Assembly (NCBI GenBank): GCA_020055645.1
Contig: CM034546.1
Coordinates: 7,502,001-7,566,000 of the forward strand
Direction: 5' to 3'
Source: Tomocerus qinae
Taxonomy: Eukaryota; Arthropoda; Collembola; Entomobryomorpha; Tomoceridae
Length of the DNA: 64,000 nucleotides
The first letter of the stretch is position 1; each line of letters starts with the position of its first letter. The translations under genes and the position numbers were made by a program. Under the pieces are notes generated by a model. It had not been told where the DNA came from. It saw only the letters and a program-made list of their open reading frames with translations, and did not search any database. This document shows positions 21,010-34,800 of the stretch, one piece after another.

Positions 21010-21059
21010 GATAAAATTTTTTCATTCTTATAAAAAAAACTTATAAATTTACCAGGAAA

Positions 21060-21704
21060 ATGAAAGCTTCCTTAATTTTATTTGTTTTCGCTCTCGGAGG
21101 TAAGACATAATTTTCAATGTGGTGGTAATTTAAATTCTTCAGGGTTCATTTTAGGGCGTCGTCTCGTTTATAATTTTGATTTCTGACCTGGACATTTCGC
21201 TAACTTTCAGTTGTCTGCCTTAATGCTCGTTCTTTACCAGAAAACGATGGCAATATTGAAGAAGGCAATGATGGGGACCGTGGTGCAGCAATCAACGTTG
21301 GAGATGGCGGAAATAGAGCTTTATCCAGACAGAAAAGAAGTCGTCGTCATCATCATGCCGTCTCGTCTTCTTCATCGTCATCTTCAGAAGAACGCGGACG
21401 TAATTACCAATAATTTAGATTCTGATAACTCTAAATACGTTGTTGTTCAATCTTTTTTGTGAATAGGTCACAGGCATGCATCAGGTCGGACATCTATTCC
21501 GGCTCCACGTCCTGCATCCCCAAATCAAACGGGCCGTCAATTTTTAGTCGTGGTATTTTTTTGCTTTTTTATTTACATTCTGTCTAATTATGTGGTCAAT
21601 TATCTGATTAATTTTCCAAAAATTTGTAGGCACCTCATCCTATGCAGTATGCAGCACCTGGATACTATCCTCATCCTTATCAACAACCAATTGTTTACGG
21701 ATAA
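21060..21704 (+). CDS. Four-exon gene for a 129-residue secreted His/Ser/Pro/Tyr-rich protein
   Basis: Exons 21060-21099, 21211-21399, 21467-21552 and 21630-21704; introns begin GTAAGA, GTAATT, GTATTT and end CAG, TAG, TAG. Intron phases are 1, 1, 0 and the frame stays open to TAA at 21702. Exon 1 encodes a signal peptide core (MKASLILFVFALG) that continues into exon 2 (cleavage probably after residue 19, CLNA/RS). Then follow an acidic Gly/Asn/Asp segment, the furin-type site RQKR (53-56), RRHHH, eight Ser in a row (65-72), a Pro/Arg section, and a Pro/Tyr/Gln-rich tail ending IVYG. The final Gly could be an amidation donor. No known family is recognised; a peptide precursor, antimicrobial peptide or cuticle/silk-type protein are possibilities. 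Splice sites are predicted by eye. Confidence 0.78.
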
Positions 21705-21843
21705 ATACATTGTAATCCTTGCATTAAATCTTTTCTGAATTGATTTGTAATAGCTCACTACGCTGTATTGTAGCACATCATGTACATATATAAAATGGTT
21801 CGACGACTACTATAGAACTCACTACATAAAATATCTCAAATGA

Positions 21844-21849
21844 AATAAA
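21844..21849 (+). terminator. Candidate poly(A) signal of the secreted-protein gene
   Basis: AATAAA 140 bp after the stop codon; no closer perfect hexamer was noticed. Confidence 0.45.
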
Positions 21850-22239
21850 TACCATTTCTTTTAAACAACGGGGGAAGTAGAGTTTGCTAATTACAATTGC
21901 TATATGAAGTTAATTCTATTAAAAGATAGTCTACAGAAAGTTATAAATATGTCTAGATGGAGTTGAGAGTACCTGGTCGACAGTGCAAGACAACCGTTTG
22001 TAATATAAAACTGGAGAATTTTTTCAATATTTTGACTGTCTGGAACAGAACAGAATTCCATTTGGATCAATTTGTTATAATGATTAGAAAATTCCTTAGT
22101 TATTATTCCATAACATGCCTATATGACAATTGATTTCCTGCATGGTTATTTTCAGGCATCCGGGAATTTGAACAAGTAAACCATAATACATTGGTTAAAT
22201 TATATGTGCGTATATAGCTTTTGGAGTTTTACTCTTTTT
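21850..22239. other. Non-coding
   Basis: No gene or repeat recognised. Confidence 0.4.
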
Positions 22240-23319
22240 AGCTCGCCTGAGGAAGCGAGCTTATAGAACCGCACAGTTTGTCCGTACGTCCGTCCCCACG
22301 ATAGCTTTCGAAAGCAATGACGGATATTGACCAAACTTTGCAAAAATAATGTCTATGGACCACTGACGATCCCTGAAATTTTAATTGTGGTTGCTGAGAA
22401 ACCGCGCGCTCACTTTGTCTTCATTTTGATAGTCAAAGTGATAATTTGGCATTAAATGGACATTAAAAAGTTTAATGGCGTTTCATATAAATTGTTAGTG
22501 AGATAGTATAAAATATTTCAATCTGCTTCTACCAAATTTGAGATTTTATAATAAAGCAAATAAAACCAAAAAATCACTACTAGAGGACGGAAATAAATTT
22601 ATTTTGGATTTGCATTCAATTTTATGGTCAAATTTAGATTTTCTAACATCTTTTTATTCTGATAGTCAATATTGACCAATTTTGATTTAGACTTTATTTT
22701 ATACTCGATATAATTTTTCTTTTCATTTTGATAGTCAATAATAATCAATTTGGATTTTATTTACATTTTGATATTTAATATTAACCTATTTTGATTTTCT
22801 TTTCATTTTGATAGTCCATAATAATCAGTTTTGATTTTCTTTTCATTTTGATAGTGAATATTAACCTGTTTTGATTTTCTTTTCATTATGATAGTGAATA
22901 TTAACATATTTTGATTTTCTTTTCATTTTGATAGTGAATATTAACCTATTTTGATTTCCGTTTCATTATGATAATCAGTATTAACCTATTTTGATTTCCT
23001 TTTTAATTTGATTATAATAATCTATTTTGCTGTCTTTTCATTTTGATACTCAATATCAATCAATTTGATTTACTTTTGATTTTGACACTGAATATTAATC
23101 TACTTTGATTTTCAGTTGATTTTTATAGTCAGCATTAATCCACTTCGATTTTATGTTGATTTTTATAGTCAACATTAATCTACATTGATCTGTTGTTTTT
23201 AATATTCAGTATCAGTATTGATATGTTTTAAATTACCCTTCATTTGGTAATCAAACTAAATCCTTTTCACTACTATTTTACCAAAAATTAGCACACGGTC
23301 CCTTGTACTCAGGCGAGCT
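22240..23319. mobile_element. 1.08 kb inverted-repeat element containing a minisatellite
   Basis: Left end AGCTCGCCTGAG and right end CTCAGGCGAGCT are perfect 12-bp inverted repeats. Next to the left end a second inverted copy of the same word, GCGAGC, and the run TTTGTCCGTACGTCCGTCC are seen. No coding frame. No target duplication is visible. Confidence 0.75.
22640..23190. repeat. 40-bp minisatellite
   Basis: Repeats of a unit like TTTTGATTTTCTTTTCATTT + TGATAGTGAATATTAACCTA; GATAG words recur at 22810, 22850, 22890 and 22930, giving a 40-bp period. The centre is most regular and the edges decay, as expected for growth by unequal exchange. Confidence 0.9.
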
Positions 23320-23725
23320 TCTGTTACGATTTGCTGTAGGTTTTTAACAAAAAGTCCAATTTTCTGGGAATTTAGATTGACTGGCATCCCTTTGAATAAT
23401 GCCTGGTTATTGTTACAACTTATTTACCAGGCCAGTAGAACTATTATTAAATTAATTCGGTGTCTAAGTTTATTGATTTAAATTCGAAATATGCTAAATT
23501 GCTAAATATTGCGAAATATGCTAAATCATGTAGAAATAAGGTACACAATTTGGAGAATTATATTTATTCATAGACTAAAACATGTCCCTGTACACTATAG
23601 CTGCAACTTCCTTTTGGCTATTTATTGTTACCCTAACACGTGGGTTTATAAACTACACCATGGGGATAATACGTCAATAGCAGTCTTATTGTACAGTCTT
23701 ATTTAGTGGACGGTGATATCTATTC
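23320..23725. other. Non-coding
   Basis: No gene or repeat recognised between the inverted-repeat element and the repeat that borders the satellite. Confidence 0.4.
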
Positions 23726-23829
23726 CAGTACGTATCCGGTAGGGGCGGTAGGGACACACCGCCACACTAAATCTGAGAAAAAAAGATTTTTCCAAAACAG
23801 GCGAAAAATTGCAAAAATGTTTCGCGCTG
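23726..23829. mobile_element. Truncated copy of the CAGT(G)CCGTATTTAG repeat family
   Basis: Starts CAGTACGTATCCGG, then G-rich, then CTAAATCTGAGAAAAAAAG and TTGCAAAAATGTTTCGC, closely like 62642-62760. The right part is missing where the satellite begins. Confidence 0.6.
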
Positions 23830-25801
23830 GCATTAGCTCTGTGCGGTAGAAGCAGTTTACATAAAAAAGTTTCTTCAAAACAAATAAGAATTAAGAATGC
23901 ATTACAGGTGTATATGTTGGAAAATTGGGACAGTAAAAAAATATCTTCTATTGAACAGTTTACTAAGTCTAACTGGACTCAAGCTCTGTGCGGTAGAAGC
24001 AGTTTACTATAAAAAGATTCCTCAAAACAAATAAGAATTAAAATGCATTACTGGTGAATATGTTGCCAAAATAGGATCGCATTGAATTATCTTCTATGGA
24101 ACAGTGTACTACGTTTAACTGGACTGAAGCTCTGTGCGGTAGAAGCTGTTTAGATTAAAAATATTCTTCAAAACAAATAAGAATTAAGAATGCTTTAGAG
24201 GTGTATATGTTCACAAATTAGGACAGTAAAGAAATATCTTCTATTGAACAGTGTACGACGTTTAACTGAACTCAAGCTCTGTGCGGTAGAAGCACTTTAC
24301 TATAAAAAGATTCCTCAAACCAAATACGAATTAAAATGCATTATTGTTGAATATGTTGGCAAAATAGGATCGCATTGAATTATCTTCTATTGAACAGTGT
24401 ACGACGTCTAACTGGACTCAAACTCTGTACGGTAGAAGCAGTTTACTATAAAAAGAATCGTCAAAACAAGTAAGAATTAAGAATGTATTACATGTGTATA
24501 TGTTGGCAAAATAGGATCGTAATGAAACGCCTTCTATTGAACAGTGTACTAAGTCTAACTGGACTGAAGCTCTGTGCGATAGAAGCAGTTTACAATAAAA
24601 AGATGCCTCAAAATAAATAAGAATTAAAATGCATTACTGGTGAATATGTTGGAAAAATAGGATCGCATTGAATTATCTTCTATTGAACAGTGTACTACGT
24701 TTAACTGGATTCAAGCTCTGTGCGGTAGAAGCTGTTTAGATTAAAAATATTCTTCAAAACAAATAAGAATTAAGAATGCATTACAGGTGTATATGTTCAC
24801 AAATTAGGACAGTAAAGAAATATCTTCTATTGAACAGTGTACGACGTTTCACTGGACTCAAGCTCTGTGCGGTAGAAGCAGTTTACTATAAAAAGATTCT
24901 TCAAAAGAAATAAGAATTAAGAATGCATTACATGTGTATATGTTCACAAATTAGGACAGTAAAGAAATATCTTCTATTGAACAGTGTACGACGTTTAACT
25001 GGACTCAAGCTCTGTGCGGTAGAAGCAGTTTACTATAAAAAGATTCCTCAAACCAAATACGAATTAAAATGCATTACTGGTGAATATGTTGGCAAAATAG
25101 GATCGCATTGAATTATCTTCTATTGAACAGTGTACGACGTTTAACTGGACTCAAGCTCTGTGCGGTAGAAACTGTTTAAATTAAAAATATTCTTCAAAAC
25201 AAATAAGAATTAAGAATGCATTACATGTGTATATGTTCACAAATTAGGACAGTAAAGAAATATCTTCTATTGAACAGTGTACGACGTTTAACTGGACTCA
25301 AGCTCTGTGCGGTAGAAGCAGTTTACTATAAAAAGATTCCTCAAACCAAATACGAATTAAAATGCATTACTGGTGAATATGTTGGCAAAATAGGATCGCA
25401 TTGAACTATCTTCTATTGAACAGTTTACGACGTCTAACTGGACTCCATCTCTGTGCGGTAGAAGCGGTTAACTATAAAAAGATTCTTCAAAACAAATAAG
25501 AATTAAAATGCATTACTGGTGTATATGTTGGCAAAATAGGATCGTAATGCAACATCTTCTATTGAACAGTGTACTACGTTTAACTGAACTCAAGCTATGT
25601 GCGGTAGAAGCAGTTTACTATAAAAAGATTTCTAGAAACAAATAAGAATTAAGAATGAATTACATGTGTATATGTTCACAAATTACGACAGTAAAGAAAT
25701 ATCTTCTATTGAACAGTGTACGACGTTTAACTGGACTCAAGCTCTGTGCGGTAGAAGCTGTTTAGATTAAAAATATTCTTCAAAACAAATAACAAATAAG
25801 A

Positions 25802-28800
25802 ATGCATTACATGTGTATATGTTCACAAATTAGGACAGTAAAGAAATATCTTCTATTGAACAGTGTACCACGTTTAACTGGTCTAAAGCTCTGTGCGGTA
25901 GAACCAGTTTACTATAAAAAGATTCCTCAAACCAAATACGAATTAAAATGCATTACTGGTGAATATGTTGGCAAAATAGGATCGCATTGAATTATCTTCT
26001 ATTGAACAGTGTACGACGTCTAACTGGACTCCATCTCTGTGCGGTAGAAGCGGTTAACTATAAAAAGATTCTTCAAAACAAATAAGAATTAAAATGCATT
26101 ACTGGTGTATATGTTGGCAAAATAGGATCGTAATGCAACATCTTCTATTGAACAGTGTACTACGTTTAACTGAACTAAAGCTATGTGGGGTAGAAGCAGT
26201 TTACTATAAAAAGATTTCTCAAAACAAATAAGAATTAAGAATGCATTACATGTGTATATGTTCACAAATTAGGACAGTAAAGAAATATCTTCTATTGAAC
26301 AGTGTACGACGTTTAACTGGACTCAAGCTCTGTGCGGTAGAAGCAGTTTACTATAAAAAGATTCCTCAAACCAAATAGGAATAAAAATGCATTACTGGTG
26401 AATATGTTGGCAAAATAGGATCGCATTGAATTATCTTCTATTGAACAGTGTACGACGTCTAACTGGACTCAAGCTCTGTACGGTAGAAGCAGTTTACTAT
26501 AAAAAGAATCTTCAAAACAAATATGAATTAAGAATGCATTACAGGTGTATATAATGGCAAAATAGGATCGTAATGAAACATCTTCTATTGAACAGTGTAC
26601 TAAGTCTAACTGGACTGAAGCTCTGTGCGGTAGAAGCAGTTTACAATAAAAAGATGCCTCAAAACAAACAAAGAAATTAAATGCATTACTGGTGTATATG
26701 TTGGCAAAATAGGATCGTAATGCAACATCTTCTATTGAACAGTGTACTACGTTTAACTGAACTCAAGCTATGTGCGGTAGAAGCAGTTTACTATAAAAAG
26801 ATTTCTCAAAACAAATAAGAATTAAGAATGCATTACATGCGTATATGTTCACAAATTAGGACAGTAAAGAAATATGTTCTATTGAACAGTGTACGACGTT
26901 TAACTGGACTCATGCTCTGTGCGGTAGAAGCAGTTTACTATAAAAAGATTCCTCAAACCAAATACGAATTAAAATGCATTACTGGTGAATATGTTGGCAA
27001 AATAGGATCGCATTGAATTATCTTCTATTGAACAGTGTACTACGTTTAACTGGACTCAAGCTCTGGGCGGTAGAAGCTGTTTAGATTAAAAATATTCTTC
27101 AAAACAAATAAGAATTAAGAATGCTTTAGAGGTGTATATGTTCACAAATTAGGACAGTAAAGAAATATCTTCTATTGAACAGTGTACGACGTTTAACTGA
27201 ACTCAAGCTCTGTGCGGTAGAAGCAGTTTACACTAAAAAGATGCCTCAAAACAAATAAGAATTAAAATGCATTATTGGTGAATATGTTGGCAAAATAGGA
27301 TCGTAATGAAACATCTTCTATTGAACAGTGTACGACGTTTAACTGGACTTAAGCTCTGTGCGGTAGAAACAGTTTACTATAAAAAGATTCTTCAAAACAA
27401 ATAAGAATTAAGAATGAATTACAGGTGTATATGTTCACAAATTAGGACATTAAAGAAATATCTTCTATTGAACAGTGTACCACGTTTAACTGGACTCAAG
27501 CTCTGTGCAGTAGAAGCAGTTTACTATAAAAGATTCTTCAAAACAAATAAGAATTAAGAATGCATTACATGTGTTTATGTTCACAAATTAGGACAGTAAA
27601 GAAATATCTTCTATTGAACAGTGTACGACGTTTAACTGGACTGAAGCTCTGTGCGATAGAAGCAGTTTACAATAAAAAGATGCCTCAAAACAAATAAGAA
27701 TTAAAATGCATTACTGGTGAATATGTTGGAAAAATAGGATCGCATTGAATTATCTTCTATTCAACAGTGTACTACGTTTAACTGGATTCAAGCTCTGTGC
27801 GGTAGAAGCTGTTTAGATTAAAAATATTCTTCAAAACAAATAAGAATTAAGAATACATTACAGGTGTATATGTTCACAAAATAGGACAGTAAAGAAATAT
27901 CTTCTATTGAACAGTGTACCACGTTTAACTGGACTCAAGCTCTGTGCGGTAGAAGCAGTTTACTATAAAAAGATTCTTCAAAACAAATAAGAATTAAGAA
28001 TGCATTACATGTGTATATGTTCACAAATTAGGACAGTAAAGAAATATCTTCTATTGAACAGTATACGACGTTTAACTGGACTCAAGCTCTGTGCGGTAGA
28101 AGCAGTGTACTATAAAAAGATTCCTCAAACCAAATACGAATTAAAATGCATTACTGTTGAATATGTTGGCAAAATAGGATCGCATTGAATTATCTTCTAT
28201 TGAACAGTGTACTACGTTTAACTGGACTCAAGCTCTGTGCGGTAGAAGCTGTTTAAATTAAAAATATTCTTTAAAACAAATAAGAATTAAGAATGCATTA
28301 CAGGTTTATATGTTCATAAATAAGGACAGTAAAGAAATATCTTCTATTGAACAGTGTACGACGTTTCACTGGACTCAAGCTCTGTGCGATAGAAGCAGTT
28401 TACTATAAAAAGATTCTTCAAAAGAAATAAGAATTAAGAATGCATTACATGTGTATATGTTCACAAATTAGGACAGTAAAGAAATATCTTCTATTGAACA
28501 GTGTACGACGTTTAACTGGACTCAAGCTCTGTGCGGTAGAAGCAGTTTACTATAAAAAGATTCCTCAAACCAAATACGAATTAAAATGCATTACTGGTGA
28601 ATATGTTGGCAAAATAGGATCGCATTGAATTATCTTCTATTGAACAGTGTACGACGTTTAACTGGACTCAAGCTCTGTGCGGTAGAAACTGTTTAAATTA
28701 AAAATATTCTTCAAAACAAATAAGAATTAAGAATGCATTACAGGTTTATATGTTCATAAATAAGGACAGTAAAGAAATATCTTCTATTGAACAGTGTACG

Positions 28801-31800
28801 ACGTTTCACTGGACTCAAGCTCTGTGCGGTAGAAGCAGTTTACTATAAAAAGATTCCTCAAACCAAATACGAATTAAAATGCATTACTGGTGAATATGTT
28901 GGCAAAATAGGATCGCATTGAATTATCTTCTATTGAACAGTGTACGACGTTTAACTGGACTCAAGCTCTGTGCGGTAGAAACTGTTTAAATTAAAAATAT
29001 TCTTCAAAACAAATAAGAATTAAGAATGCATTACAGGTTTATATGTTCATAAATAAGGACAGTAAAGAAATATCTTCTATTGAACAGTGTACGACGTTTC
29101 ACTGGACTCAAGCTCTGTGCGATAGAAGCAGTTTACTATAAAAAGATTCTTCAAAAGAAATAAGAATTAAGAATGCATTACATGTGTATATGTTCACAAA
29201 TTAGGACAGTAAAGAAATATCTTCTATTGAACAGTGTACGACGTTTAACTGGACTCAAGCTCTGTGCGGTAGAAGCAGTTTACTATAAAAAGATTCCTCA
29301 AACCAAATACGAATTAAAATGCATTACTGGTGAATATGTTGGCAAAATAGGATCGCATTGAATTATCTTCTATTGAACAGTGTACGACGTTTAACTGGAC
29401 TCAAGCTCTGTGCGGTAGAAACTGTTTAAATTAAAAATATTCTTCAAAACAAATAAGAATTAAGAATGCATTACAGGTTTATATGTTCATAAATAAGGAC
29501 AGTAAAGAAATATCTTCTATTGAACAGTGTACGACGTTTCACTGGACTCAAGCTCTGTGCGGTAGAAGCAGTTTACTATAAAAAGATTCCTCAAACCAAA
29601 TACGAATTAAAATGCATTACTGGTGAATATGTTGGCAAAATAGGATCGCATTGAACTATCTTCTATTGAACAGTTTACGACGTCTAACTGGACTCCATCT
29701 CTGTGCGGTAGAAGCGGTTAACTATAAAAAGATTCTTCAAAACAAATAAGAATTAAAATGCATTACTGGTGTATATGTTGGCAAAATAGGATCGTAATGC
29801 AACATCTTCTATTGAACAGTGTACTACGTTTAACTGAACTCAAGCTATGTGCGGTAGAAGCAGTTTACTATAAAAAGATTTCTAGAAACAAATAAGAATT
29901 AAGAATGAATTACATGTGTATATGTTCACAAATTACGACAGTAAAGAAATATCTTCTATTGAACAGTGTACGACGTTTAACTGGACTCAAGCTCTGTGCG
30001 GTAGAAGCTGTTTAGATTAAAAATATTCTTCAAAACAAATAACAAATAAGAATGCATTACATGTGTATATGTTCACAAATTAGGACAGTAAAGAAATATC
30101 TTCTATTGAACAGTGTACCACGTTTAACTGGTCTAAAGCTCTGTGCGGTAGAACCAGTTTACTATAAAAAGATTCCTCAAACCAAATACGAATTAAAATG
30201 CATTACTGGTGAATATGTTGGCAAAATAGGATCGCATTGAATTATCTTCTATTGAACAGTGTACGACGTCTAACTGGACTCCATCTCTGTGCGGTAGAAG
30301 CGGTTAACTATAAAAAGATTCTTCAAAACAAATAAGAATTAAAATGCATTACTGGTGTATATGTTGGCAAAATAGGATCGTAATGCAACATCTTCTATTG
30401 AACAGTGTACTACGTTTAACTGAACTCAAGCTATGTGGGGTAGAAGCAGTTTACTATAAAAAGATTTCTCAAAACAAATAAGAATTAAGAATGCATTACA
30501 TGTGTATATGTTCACAAATTAGGACAGTAAAGAAATATCTTCTATTGAACAGTGTACGACGTTTAACTGGACTCAAGCTCTGTGCGGTAGAAGCAGTTTA
30601 CTATAAAAAGATTCCTCAAACCAAATAGGAATAAAAATGCATTACTGGTGAATATGTTGGCAAAATAGGATCGCATTGAATTATCTTCTATTGAACAGTG
30701 TACGACGTCTAACTGGACTCAAGCTCTGTACGGTAGAAGCAGTTTACTATAAAAAGAATCTTCAAAACAAATATGAATTAAGAATGCATTACAGGTGTAT
30801 ATAATGGCAAAATAGGATCGTAATGAAACATCTTCTATTGAACAGTGTACTAAGTCTAACTGGACTGAAGCTCTGTGCGGTAGAAGCAGTTTACAATAAA
30901 AAGATGCCTCAAAACAAACAAAGAAATTAAATGCATTACTGGTGTATATGTTGGCAAAATAGGATCGTAATGCAACATCTTCTATTGAACAGTGTACTAC
31001 GTTTAACTGAACTCAAGCTATGTGCGGTAGAAGCAGTTTACTATAAAAAGATTTCTCAAAACAAATAAGAATTAAGAATGCATTACATGCGTATATGTTC
31101 ACAAATTAGGACAGTAAAGAAATATCTTCTATTGAACAGTGTACGACGTTTAACTGGACTCATGCTCTGTGCGGTAGAAGCAGTTTACTATAAAAAGATT
31201 CCTCAAACCAAATACGAATTAAAATGCATTACTGGTGAATATGTTGGCAAAATAGGATCGCATTGAATTATCTTCTATTGAACAGTGTACTACGTTTAAC
31301 TGGACTCAAGCTCTGGGCGGTAGAAGCTGTTTAGATTAAAAATATTCTTCAAAACAAATAAGAATTAAGAATGCTTTAGAGGTGTATATGTTCACAAATT
31401 AGGACAGTAAAGAAATATCTTCTATTGAACAGTGTACGACGTTTAACTGAACTCAAGCTCTGTGCGGTAGAAGCAGTTTACACTAAAAGATGCCTCAAAA
31501 CAAATAAGAATTAAAATGCATTATTGGTGAATATGTTGGCAAAATAGGATCGTAATGAAACATCTTCTATTGAACAGTGTACGACGTTTAACTGGACTTA
31601 AGCTCTGTGCGGTAGAAACAGTTTACTATAAAAAGATTCTTCAAAACAAATAAGAATTAAGAATGAATTACAGGTGTATATGTTCACAAATTAGGACATT
31701 AAAGAAATATCTTCTATTGAACAGTGTACCACGTTTAACTGGACTCAAGCTCTGTGCAGTAGAAGCAGTTTACTATAAAAGATTCTTCAAAACAAATAAG

Positions 31801-34800
31801 AATTAAGAATGCATTACATGTGTTTATGTTCACAAATTAGGACAGTAAAGAAATATCTTCTATTGAACAGTGTACGACGTTTAACTGGACTGAAGCTCTG
31901 TGCGATAGAAGCAGTTTACAATAAAAAGATGCCTCAAAACAAATAAGAATTAAAATGCATTACTGGTGAATATGTTGGAAAAATAGGATCGCATTGAATT
32001 ATCTTCTATTCAACAGTGTACTACGTTCAACTGGATTCAAGCTCTGTGCGGTAGAAGCTGTTTAGATTAAAAATATTCTTCAAAACAAATAAGAATTAAG
32101 AATGCATTACAGGTGTATATGTTCACAAAATAGGACAGTAAAGAAATATCTTCTATTGAACAGTGTACCACGTTTAACTGGACTCAAGCTCTGTGCGGTA
32201 GAAGCAGTTTACTATAAAAAGATTCTTCAAAACAAATAAGAATTAAGAATGCATTACATGTGTATATGTTCACAAATTAGGACAGTAAAGAAATATCTTC
32301 TATTGAACAGTATACGACGTTTAACTGGACTCAAGCTCTGTGCGGTAGAAGCAGTGTACTATAAAAAGATTCCTCAAACCAAATACGAATTAAAATGCAT
32401 TACTGTTGAATATGTTGGCAAAATAGGATCGCATTGAATTATCTTCTATTGAACAGTGTACTACGTTTAACTGGACTCAAGCTCTGTGCGGTAGAAGCTG
32501 TTTAAATTAAAAATATTCTTTAAAACAAATAAGAATTAAGAATGCATTACAGGTTTATATGTTCATAAATAAGGACAGTAAAGAAATATCTTCTATTGAA
32601 CAGTGTACGACGTTTCACTGGACTCAAGCTCTGTGCGGTAGAAGCAGTTTACTATAAAAAGATTCTTCAAAAGAAATAAGAATTAAGAATGCATTACATG
32701 TGTATATGTTCACAAATTAGGACAGTAAAGAAATATCTTCTATTGAACAGTGTACGACGTTTAACTGGACTCAAGCTCTGTGCGGTAGAAGCAGTTTACT
32801 ATAAAAAGATTCCTCAAACCAAATACGAATTAAAATGCATTACTGGTGAATATGTTGGCAAAATAGGATCGCATTGAACTATCTTCTATTGAACAGTTTA
32901 CGACGTCTAACTGGACTCCATCTCTGTGCGGTAGAAGCGGTTAACTATAAAAAGATTCTTCAAAACAAATAAGAATTAAAATGCATTACTGGTGTATATG
33001 TTGGCAAAATAGGATCGTAATGCAACATCTTCTATTGAACAGTGTACTACGTTTAACTGAACTCAAGCTATGTGCGGTAGAAGCAGTTTACTATAAAAAG
33101 ATTTCTAGAAACAAATAAGAATTAAGAATGAATTACATGTGTATATGTTCACAAATTACGACAGTAAAGAAATATCTTCTATTGAACAGTGTACGACGTT
33201 TAACTGGACTCAAGCTCTGTGCGGTAGAAGCTGTTTAGATTAAAAATATTCTTCAAAACAAATAACAAATAAGAATGCATTACATGTGTATATGTTCACA
33301 AATTAGGACAGTAAAGAAATATCTTCTATTGAACAGTGTACCACGTTTAACTGGTCTAAAGCTCTGTGCGGTAGAACCAGTTTACTATAAAAAGATTCCT
33401 CAAACCAAATACGAATTAAAATGCATTACTGGTGAATATGTTGGCAAAATAGGATCGCATTGAATTATCTTCTATTGAACAGTGTACGACGTCTAACTGG
33501 ACTCCATCTCTGTGCGGTAGAAGCGGTTAACTATAAAAAGATTCTTCAAAACAAATAAGAATTAAAATGCATTACTGGTGTATATGTTGGCAAAATAGGA
33601 TCGTAATGCAACATCTTCTATTGAACAGTGTACTACGTTTAACTGAACTCAAGCTATGTGGGGTAGAAGCAGTTTACTATAAAAAGATTTCTCAAAACAA
33701 ATAAGAATTAAGAATGCATTACATGTGTATATGTTCACAAATTAGGACAGTAAAGAAATATCTTCTATTGAACAGTGTACGACGTTTAACTGGACTCAAG
33801 CTCTGTGCGGTAGAAGCAGTTTACTATAAAAAGATTCCTCAAACCAAATAGGAATAAAAATGCATTACTGGTGAATATGTTGGCAAAATAGGATCGCATT
33901 GAATTATCTTCTATTGAACAGTGTACGACGTCTAACTGGACTCAAGCTCTGTACGGTAGAAGCAGTTTACTATAAAAAGAATCTTCAAAACAAATATGAA
34001 TTAAGAATGCATTACAGGTGTATATAATGGCAAAATAGGATCGTAATGAAACATCTTCTATTGAACAGTGTACTAAGTCTAACTGGACTGAAGCTCTGTG
34101 CGGTAGAAGCAGTTTACAATAAAAAGATGCCTCAAAACAAACAAAGAAATTAAATGCATTACTGGTGTATATGTTGGCAAAATAGGATCGTAATGCAACA
34201 TCTTCTATTGAACAGTGTACTACGTTTAACTGAACTCAAGCTATGTGCGGTAGAAGCAGTTTACTATAAAAAGATTTCTCAAAACAAATAAGAATTAAGA
34301 ATGCATTACATGCGTATATGTTCACAAATTAGGACAGTAAAGAAATATCTTCTATTGAACAGTGTACGACGTTTAACTGGACTCATGCTCTGTGCGGTAG
34401 AAGCAGTTTACTATAAAAAGATTCCTCAAACCAAATACGAATTAAAATGCATTACTGGTGAATATGTTGGCAAAATAGGATCGCATTGAATTATCTTCTA
34501 TTGAACAGTGTACTACGTTTAACTGGACTCAAGCTCTGGGCGGTAGAAGCTGTTTAGATTAAAAATATTCTTCAAAACAAATAAGAATTAAGAATGCTTT
34601 AGAGGTGTATATGTTCACAAATTAGGACAGTAAAGAAATATCTTCTATTGAACAGTGTACGACGTTTAACTGAACTCAAGCTCTGTGCGGTAGAAGCAGT
34701 TTACACTAAAAAGATGCCTCAAAACAAATAAGAATTAAAATGCATTATTGGTGAATATGTTGGCAAAATAGGATCGTAATGAAACATCTTCTATTGAACA

